From the NCBI GenBank assembly GCA_963719875.1, contig CAVRDJ010000002.1:1860001-1924000 (forward strand): a stretch of 64,000 nt of DNA, given 5' to 3'. The notes beneath the pieces were generated by a model. That model saw nothing but the letters and a program-made list of their open reading frames with translations, was not told the origin of the DNA and searched no databases. Position 1 is the stretch's first letter; every line of letters begins with the position of its first letter. This DNA comes from Palsa-360 sp963719875 (lineage in GTDB: Bacteria > Acidobacteriota > Terriglobia > Acidiferrales > UBA7541). A program made the translations under genes and the position numbers. Below, piece by piece: positions 42,052 to 51,500 of this stretch.

Positions 42052-44613
42052 TGTTTGGAGCAATGTGGCTCATCACGTTCAAACAATGGCGTGCGCACCG
42101 GCTCCGTGTGGCTTTGACGACCCTCGGCATCGCCCTCGGCGTGGCCGTATTTTTTGCGATTCGCACCGGCAATGCCACCTTGCTTGATTCGCTGCGCGGA
42201 ACCGTGGAGAAACTGGCGGGTAAGGCCACCCTGCAGATTACCGCCGGAGAATCCGGATTTTCCGAAAAGGTGCTCGACACCGTGCGCGCCACGCCTGGCG
42301 TGCAGCTCGCGGAACCCGTGATCGAGACCATGGTGCAAACGTCCTTTGCGAACGAAGGCACCCTGCTGGTTCTGGGAGTGGACACCACAGGAGATCAGCA
42401 ACTCCGCGACTATCAGTTTGACCGCACGCAGACGCAGATTGCCGATCCCTTGGTGTTTCTCGCGCAACCGAACTCCATTTTGCTTTCGCGCGCCTTTGCC
42501 GACCGCCACAGCCTGAAGGTCGGCGACCATCTGACGCTCTTCGCTTCCGATGGAAAGAAAGAGTTCACCGTCCAGGGAACATTCAAACCGGTCGGCGTGG
42601 GAGAAGTCTTTGGCGGCAATGTCGCGGTGATGGATGTCTACTCCGCCCAGGTGGTCTTCCATCGCGGCCGCAAGTTTGACCGCATCGACTTGATGAACGC
42701 TTCCAACATTCCTGTGGAAGTTGTGCAGCAGCGCTTGCGCGCGCAACTCCCGCCCGGAGTGGAAGTGGACCGGCCGGAAGTCCGAGGCCAGGCGCTCGAA
42801 AACGCCGTCACCGCGATGCGTGTCGGAATCCTGATCACAAGTTTTGTGGCGTTGCTGGTGGGCGTGTACATCATCTTCAATTCCTTCACCATCGCGGTCA
42901 ACCAGCGCTGGAAAGAGATCGGCATCCTGCGGGCCGTGGGCGTGGAACAGGGAAACGTGAGCCGGATGTTTTTGTGCGAAGCGCTGCTGATGGGGGTGAT
43001 CGGTTCGCTCGTGGGGATCGCCGGAGGTTTCTTCCTTGCCTCGGCGGCCAACCGGGTGATGAGAGGCATGGTCGCGGCGGTGTACGGGGTTGTGTCCACG
43101 GCCTCGCCGGCCAGGCTGCACCTCGATCAGTGCGCCATCGCATTTGCGCTGGGAGTCGCGGCGTCGGTGATCGGCGCGTGGTTCCCGGCTCGAGGCGCAG
43201 CGTGCCTGGATCCCGCGCTGGCGCTGCACAATATCGAGGCGCGCCACCGGGAATCCGCGCAGGGGTGGAGGCGGACTGGGGTGGGCATGTTATTGATCGT
43301 CGCGGGCGCGGCCCTGATCTATTGGACTCCGTCGCACCTGGGCTTGCCGATTCAATTCGTTTTCGCCTCAATCGTTCTCTTGGGCCTGACGATCGTGCTG
43401 CCGAAGCTGGTGCTTTGGTCGGCGCGCGCGTTGCGGCCGGTTCTGAATTGGCTGGGAGGATCGGAAGGCGCCTTGGCGGTTGACGCCATGATTCAAACGC
43501 CGCGCAGAAGCTCGGCGACAGTCGGCGCGCTGATGGTCGGCCTGATGTTCGTTTTTTCCACGACGTCTTACATTCAAAGTTATCGGCTGATGATTGACCG
43601 CTGGATGAACCAGGTGCTCAACGCCGACATCTTCGTCGCCACCTCAGCGATGTTGCGTTCCACTAGCTACCATTTCAGTGAGGATTTGAGCCGGCAGATC
43701 GCCGCACTTCCTGGAGTGGACCGCGTCGAAAACGTGCGGTTCACGGCAATTCCTTATCGAGGCGACACCGCGGCCGTGATCGCCATCGAAATGGATGGCT
43801 TCCTGACACGCTCGCAAAACGCCATCGAGGGCGCGAACTCGCGGACCGTGTACAACCAGCTGACCAAAGGAGAGGGCGTGCTGGTGTCGAGAAATTTTGC
43901 CAGGCGCTGGGGAGTCGGCGTCGGAAATCAGCTGAGTGTGGAATCGCCTACCGGCACGCTGGAACGGCCGATCCTCGGCTTCCTCGACGACTACCGGTCG
44001 GAAAAGGGCACAATTTTCATGGACCGCGCACTGTACAAAAAGTATTGGGGAGATGATGCGGTGGATTTCATCGAACGTCGATCTGAATCCGGGCATCGAC
44101 CAGTTGGCGATGAAGCAACAAGTCGAGCGGCTCACCGCCGGCTCCTTTCACGCGTTCGTGTACACGAATGCGGAGTTCAAGCGATGGATCTCCAGCCTCG
44201 TGGACCAGTTCTTCACACTCAACTATATGCAGCTGGTGGTGGCCGTGCTGATCGCCATTCTCGGAATCGTCAACACCCTGCTCATTTCCGTATCGGAGCG
44301 GCGACGCGAGATCGGCATCGTTCGCGCGATCGGCGGGCTGCGTTCGCAAATCCGGAAACTGGTGTTCCTGGAGGCGGTCGCTGTAGCTGTGGTCGGCGTG
44401 ATCGTAGGCTCCGTGGCCGGAAGTCTAAACACCTTGTTCATGTCGCACACGGTATCGCTGGTGCTGGCTGGATACTCGATCCCGTTTTATTTTCCATGGG
44501 AATTTGTTTTGCTCTCCGTGCCCGTCGTGATTGCTGTATCGCTCGCGGCGGCCATGTGGCCGGCGCGGCACGCGGCGTGTATGCAGGTGATTGAGGCGAT
44601 CGGCTATGAGTAA
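42051..44613 (+). pseudogene. FtsX-type ABC permease, split by a frameshift
   Basis: Two overlapping frames together give one permease of about 853 residues: residues to about 674 in the first frame and the remaining 179, with the last three membrane helices, in the next. Skipping the single G near 44073 restores VDFINVDLNPGID, the expected continuity. The first part has an N-terminal membrane helix (RLRVALTTLGIALGVAVFFA), a periplasmic domain and an FtsX helix block (about 265-390), then a second periplasmic domain; the last block has NTLLISVSERRREIGIVRAIGG. Without the correction the product runs on into unrelated sequence. It is a real recent mutation, a reading error or, less likely, programmed. 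Confidence 0.8.
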
Positions 44614-45421
44614 CCCGACTACATCCCGGCCGCGCCGGCAGCGGAGGCGCATGAACGCGGCGCTGCTCTCCCTGGTTTTTTGCTCGTCTTTCGCGCTACC
44701 CGTTTTCGGCGAGACGGACGCCAAAGCGATCATGGCCGGCGTCTATCAGCAGGACACCAGCCACGACGCAACGTTGCGAGCCACGCTCGATGTCACGGAC
44801 AAGGACGGCCACACGGTGAAGAAGCGGTTTACGCTCCGCCGGGTGGGTTCGTTTGGCAATGGCAAGACGCTGGTCCGCTTTACCGACCCGCCCGAGCTTC
44901 GCGGCGTCACGCTGCTTTCGATCAACGAGCCAGGAGTAACCGACCGCCAGTGGATCTACACGCCCGCAACCGAACGCATGCGCGGCGTGGCGCCGCGTGA
45001 ACGCTCCGAGCGTTTCGCCGGAAGCGACTTCACCTACGAAGATATCGCCGAGCATGCGCTCGATGATTTCATCTATCAGGCACTTCCCGCTGAAGATATT
45101 ATCGAGAATCATATGACGTTCAAGATTTTGGCGACCCCCGTGGCGCCGGACCGTTCCCAATACAAATTCATTTATTACTGGGTGGCGCAGGATGTACCCT
45201 GCATCTTGCATGCGGAGATGTACGATCAGGATGGACGCAAGGTGCGCGAGATGCATGCCAGCGGACTCCGCAAAGAGTCCAGGATTTGGGGCGCGCGCAA
45301 GACGGAAATGCGTTCGCTGCTCGAGGGTACGAAATCGGTTTTGACGATTGATGAGGTACATCTGAATACCGGGCTGGACAGTAGTCTGTTCACCCCGGAG
45401 GCGCTGGAGAAGAATCAGTAG
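44606..45421 (+). CDS. LolA-like outer-membrane lipoprotein-sorting protein
   Basis: 271 residues, signal peptide to about 35 (PVFGETDA). The mature part follows the LolA/LolB-like sorting protein pattern: MAGVYQQDTSHDATLRATLDVTD, KTLVRFTDPPELRGVTLLSIN, RQWIYTPATERMRGVAPRERSERFAGSDFTYED and IDEVHLNTGLDSSLFTPEAL. Its ATG lies within the end of the permease gene, 8 bp before that gene's stop. Together they look like a three-component export unit that carries a hydrophobic cargo across the periplasm. Confidence 0.85.
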   Translation: MSNPTTSRPRRQRRRMNAALLSLVFCSSFALPVFGETDAKAIMAGVYQQDTSHDATLRATLDVTDKDGHTVKKRFTLRRVGSFGNGKTLVRFTDPPELRGVTLLSINEPGVTDRQWIYTPATERMRGVAPRERSERFAGSDFTYEDIAEHALDDFIYQALPAEDIIENHMTFKILATPVAPDRSQYKFIYYWVAQDVPCILHAEMYDQDGRKVREMHASGLRKESRIWGARKTEMRSLLEGTKSVLTIDEVHLNTGLDSSLFTPEALEKNQ

Positions 45422-45511
45422 CAAAGGCAAGGGGTAGCGGAAATATACGTTCTTCCGCTGGATATTCATCGCATTTCCGGCCCACTTGGTTCGTTCTGGG
45501 AGATAGGAACT

Positions 45512-48500
45512 TTGGCTAATTTTTCATCTGATCGCGGCGCGCGCTTTCCTAATTTGATTGAACTTCTTCGCGCCAGAACGGCGGAGCACGGCCAGCGCGT
45601 CGCCTTCCGCTATCTTGCCGACGGAGAGACCGAAGAGTCTCGCTTAACTTACGAAGAGTTGGAATCGCGCGCCCGCGCCATTGCCGCTGTACTCACCCCG
45701 CATGCCGCGGCGGGAGAACGCGCCCTGCTTTTCTATTCGGGCGGGCTCGAATTCATCGCCGCATTTTGGGGTTGCGTGTTCGCCGGCGTCGTGGCGGTCC
45801 CGGTTTTCCCCGCCCGCCTTCACCGGCAGATTCCGCGGCTGCTCGCTATCGCTGCGGATTCCGAAGCAAAGTTTGCGCTGACGACGGCAAAGATTCGGCG
45901 CCAAGCGGAAGATTTGTTCAAGCGCGCGCCGGAGCTGAAGAAGTTGCGGTGGCTGGCGACTGACGATTTGGCTTCGGCGCCCGCGGAAGGATTGCACGAT
46001 CCGGGTGCGAGTCTCGAAACGCTGGCGGTCTTGCAATACACTTCGGGCTCGACCGCCACGCCGCGGGGCGTCATGGTCACGCACGGCAATTTGCTGCACA
46101 ACCTTGCATGTTTGCGGGAGGTTTTTCAGTTTTCGCCGGAAAGCATTGGAGTCACCTGGTTGCCGCACTACCATGACATGGGCCTGATCGGCGGTTTGCT
46201 ACAGCCCGTGTATGCGGGCGGCGAGATGATCGTGATGCCGCCGTCGTCGTTTCTGCAGCGGCCCATCCGCTGGCTCGCGGCGGTGGCGCGCTATCGGGCG
46301 ACCACCATGGTCGCGCCAAATTTTGCCTATGAACTTTGCGTGCAGAAAATTTCCCCCGAACAGCGCGCGCCGCTCAATCTCGCGAGCGTGAAGGTGGCCC
46401 TGTGCGGCGCGGAGCCGGTGCGCCCGAATACGCTTGCGCAGTTCGCCAAGGCATTTGGCCCGTGCGGCTTTCGGCAAGAGACGTTCCGGCCGGCTTACGG
46501 TCTGGCGGAAGCGACGCTGATCGTTTCCGGAAATTCGGAAAGTGACGCGCCCTTCACGGCGCCGGTACTGGCGGAAGAACTGCAGCGAAATCGAATCAAG
46601 CCAGGGGAAGAAGGTGTTCCGGGCAGCCGCGTTTTGGTGGGCTGCGGCGGAATCGCGCCAGGCCTCAATGTCGCGATTGTCGATCCCGAAACTCTTGCGC
46701 CATGCGCTTCCGACCGCGTGGGAGAAATTTGGATTTCTGGTCCGAGCGTGGCGCGCGGTTATTGGCGCCAGCCGGAGGAAACAAAACAAACCTTCGGCGC
46801 GCATCTGGCCACTGGAGAAGGCCCCTTCCTGCGCACCGGCGACCTCGGATTTCTCAATCGCGGACAGCTCTTCGTCACGGGACGATTGAAAGACCTCATC
46901 ATCATCCGCGGCTCTAACCACTATCCTCAGGATTTGGAACACACCGTCGAGCGGAGCCACCGCGCGCTGCGGCCCGCTTGCGGCGCTGCGTTTTCCATTG
47001 ACGTGGATGGAGCGGAGCGATTGGTCATCGTGCAGGAAGTGAACGACCGCGCCTCCGTCCCGAACGAGGATGTGGTCGCCGCGATCCGCCGCGCGCTCAC
47101 CGAGTCGCACGAAGTTCACCCGAACTCCGTCATCCTCATCGAGCCGCGAAGCATTCCCAGGACCTCCAGCGGCAAAATTCAGCGCTATGCCTGCCGCGAA
47201 GCGTTTCTCGCCGGCACGCTCGATGTGGTGCACGAATGGAGAGATCGCGAAGGCCGCCACGATCGCAAGCCGAACGGAGCAAGCCACGCTCGCAGCGGAC
47301 TCGTATGGGACTACCTGAGCACGCAGTCCTTTTCACATCGCCTGGCCGGCAAGGCGAACGGCAACGGCAACGCGCACGGGAATGGCAATCACGAACATCG
47401 CGTGGAAAACCGTGCGAAATCCGGCGCCGCCGATCCCATCGCCATCGTCGGCATCGGCTGCAGATTCCCAGGCGCGGCCGGCCTCGAGGAATTTTGGACT
47501 TTGCTGCGGGACGGCGTGGATGCCATCTCTGAGGTGCCCCACGATCGATGGGATATCGACGCGCTATACGACCCTCTCCCCGGCACCACCGGCAAGATGA
47601 GCACGCGCTGGGGCGGATTCCTTTCCGGCCTCGATCGATTCGATCCTCATTTTTTCGGTATTTCGCCGCGCGAAGCATCGGCCATGGATCCGCAGCAACG
47701 CCTGCTGCTTGAAGTAACTTGGGAGGCTCTCGAGAATGCGGGACAGCCGCCGGACAAGCTGGCGGGCAGCAGAACGGGCGTGTTCATCGGAATCGGGGGA
47801 TTTGATTACTCCAATGTAATTATAAATTATCAAGACCACCTAAAGACCATCAACGCCTATCTCGGAACGGGCAACGCGCACAGCATCGCGGCGAACCGCA
47901 TCTCTTATTTGCTGGACCTGCGTGGGCCCAGCGTTGCGATTGACACCGCCTGTTCGTCCTCTCTCGTCGCGATTCATATGGCCTGCGAAAGTTTGCGCAG
48001 CGCGCAGGCCGATCTTGCGATTGTCGGCGCCGTCAATCTCATCCTCTCCCCTGAAGTCACGATTGCTTTTTCACACGCGCGCATGATGGCCGCGGATGGC
48101 CGCTGCAAAACCTTCGACGCCAAGGCCGACGGCTACGTTCGCGCCGAAGGCTGCGGCGTGGTCCTGCTCAAGCGCCTTTCCGACGCACTGCGCGATCGCG
48201 ATCATATTCTCGCGCTCGTAAGAGGATCGGCCGTGAACCAGGACGGCCGCACCGCGGGCATCGCCGCTCCCAATGGTTCGGCCCAGCAATCCGTCATCCG
48301 CGAGGCGCTGTCTCAGGCGGGAGTTGCTCCGCGCGAGCTGACCTACATAGAAGCCCATGGCACCGGCACTTCGATCGGCGACCCCATTGAAGTCGAGGCA
48401 ATCAAGGGCGCCCTTGGAAAGCATGCGCCCGGGGAACTTCCCTGCCTGATAGGGTCAGTGAAGGCCAACATTGGTCACTTGGAAAACGCTTCGGGAATGG

Positions 48501-51500
48501 CCAGCCTGGCCAAAGTGCTGACCTGCCTTCAGCATGATGAAATTTCCGGCCAGCTGCATTTCACCAAGCTGAATCCGCGGATCTCTCTTGCCGGTACTCG
48601 AATCGTCATTCCCAGCAAGCCGCAACCCTGGCCGCGCGCCGCTCGGCGTCTGGCAGGCGTGAGCAGTTTTGGATTCGGGGGCACGAACGCGCACATGATT
48701 GTTGAGGAAGCACCGGCGAGGTCCCGGCCGGAAGGATTGCCGAGCCGCCCCTGTCACATTTTTACGCTTTCCGCGCGGACCGAAACTGCGGTCAAGAATC
48801 TTGCGAGCCGCTACGAGAAGCATCTTGCGGAACATCCCGAAGATGACCTCATGAACGTGTGCTTCACCGCCAACGCCGGCAGGTCGCACTTCGCGCACCG
48901 AGTGGCCGTGGTTGTCGAAAGCAAAGAGCAACTGCGGGAAGCGCTCGCTGCCTTTGCGGCGGGGCAGCCGGCGCAAAACGCCGTGGCGGATCTGCGCGCC
49001 GGACACTCCACGAGAAAAGACGGGCCGCGCATTGCCTTTCTGTTTGGCGTGAAGGATTCCAATGCCTGCTCCGCGTTCCAGCTATACGGCACCCAACCCG
49101 TTTTTCGCTCGGCGCTGGATCGCTGCTCGCGTTTTCTGGGTTCGCATCCGGATGAATCGCTACTCGCCGCGCTTTCCACAGGACAATACCATGCGGAACG
49201 CCGCGACCCGGCGCTATTTGCCCTGGAGTTCGCTCTGGCGGAACTCTGGCGATCCTGGGGCATTGAACCGGATGCAGTGCTCGGCGCAGGCGTCGGCGAA
49301 TATGCCGCAGCGGTAATTTCCGGCGTCATGGACTGCGAGGACGCTCTCAAGCTCATCGTCGCACGCGCTCGCTTCTTGCAGCTTGCTCTTCGTGACGGCG
49401 AACTGAATCGAATGCTTAATGAGTTCGAAGCAACGGCAGCCGCCATGAACTTCCAATTGCCCTGCGTGCCGTTTGTTTCCGGCGTCACGGGACACCTTTT
49501 GTCGGAAAGCGAAATTCCCGGCGCCAACTATTGGCGCCTTCATGTTCTCCAGGGTATGCAACCGGAAGAGGGGATCGACACACTCGCGGCACTGGGATAC
49601 GACCATTTCCTTGAAGTGGGACCCCCCAGTAGCTTCTCCGAAACCGGCCGTCTCCGCGATCCGGGAACCAAGGCCACTTGGCTTTCTTCGCTCGAAAGCG
49701 ATCGCAGCGGTTGGCACAGCATGCTCACGAGCTTGGCCTCGTTTTACGTCCGCGGTGCCAGCGTAGATTGGAAGGCCTTCGATGAGCCCTACCAGCCGTC
49801 GAAAATACCTCTGCCAACATATCCCTTCGAGCGAGAGCGTTGTTGGGAAGATCCGGTCTCCGCGTCCGTCCCGCAGAAGGCGGCGAAGCCGGTGCACCCA
49901 TTGCTCGGAGAGCGTGTGAACTCCGCTCTGCCCATGGCGCAGTTCCAAAGCAAAATCGGAATCGATACTCATCGTTACTTGAAAGACCACAAAGTTCAAA
50001 GCTCGGTCGTTTTTCCAGCCGCCGCCTATCTTGAAATGGCGCGCGCCGCTTCGTCGGAACTCTTTGGATCCTGCTCAGCGGTTTTATCCAACATAGCTTT
50101 CCAGGAAGTGCTCATTCTTCCAGCCACGGGCGTGCGCACTTTACAGTTGGTTGCCTCCCTGCCCTCAAGCGGCAGCGTTTCTTTCCAGATTTACAGTTCC
50201 AACGCAAACCTGAACGCCAGCCACGAGAATACGTCGTGGACCTTGCACGCTTCAGGTGACATGCGCATGGAGACGGGGGGCTTCGCTCGTGCCGCCGAGG
50301 AACAATACAGCCTTGATGAAATTCGGGCCCGCTGCCCGCGGCGCAAATCGGCCGCGGAGCTTTACGCGTCATTGAGAAATGCAGGCTTGGAATACGGCCC
50401 GAGTTTCCAGGGTGTCGAGCAGTTGTGGTGCGGGCCGCGTGAAGCTCTTGGAGAAGTGCGTCTTCCCCCCGCTGTGATTTCGGCTTGCCAAACCAACGAA
50501 AAATCCGACAGCGCCTGGATTCATCCCGCGCTGCTCGATTCTTGCCTGCAGGTGCTCGCGGCTGCATTGCCGGAAGACGGAACCGGTTCCGGCCGGAAAT
50601 GGATCTATCTCCCTACCGGAGTCGAGAGTCTCCGATTTTTGGCGCGGCCGGATTCGCGACTCTTCAGCCACTGCGTCGTTCGCCCGGGCAGCAGACTCGG
50701 AACGGAATTTCTCGAGGCAGACATCCGCCTCCTTGACGAACATGGCTGCGTCACGGGTGAGCTTCTTGGTTTTCGAGTGAAGCTCGTCGCTGGAGAAACG
50801 GACCGCGAGGCGCGCGAGAATCCCGGCGACTTACTGTACGACCTCACCTGGGTGGCGAAGCGGCCTGTCGCGCCGAGGAATCCCGAATCTGCCGAGCCGT
50901 CTTCCTGGTTCATCCTCGCCGATCGCGGCGGTGTTGGACAGGCGCTTGCGGCCCATCTTCAGTCGCAAGGACAGAATTGCATCGTCGCCAGTCCGGATGA
51001 TCTTCGAGACCTCAAGCTCCATGTAGATTGTTGCAACGTCATTCATCTTTCGAGCCTCGACCTGGGCGATCTTGCGGGCCGTCCGGATGCGATCCTGGAA
51101 GCGCAAAACCAGTGGATTGAAACGCTGCAATTTGTTCAGGCTCTCCTTCGCGAGGCCAACGGGTCGAAGCGGCGCCTGTGGATCGTAACTCGCGGTGCGC
51201 AGGCCGTGGGCCCCACGCCTTCCTCCGTCTCGCTCGCCCAGACTCCTTTGTGGGGACTGGCAAAATCGATTGATCTCGAGCACGCAGATCTCGGTTGCAC
51301 ACGGATCGATCTCGATCCGGAAAGCAGCCCCGAAGAACTCACCGCACTGTATGAGGAATTGTCGCTCCCCTGCACGGAGCGAGAAGTTGCTTTCCGAAAA
51401 GGAACACGATACGTGGCACGGCTCCTGCCGCGCGCGCCAAAACTCTTGAACGGCACGCTTTTGGAAATTCCGCAGGCTGATTCATTTCGACTGGATATCT

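Noticed and set aside
44040..44100. Programmed frameshift in the permease
   Set aside because: No slippery heptamer or downstream pseudoknot is evident; a mutation or reading error is simpler.
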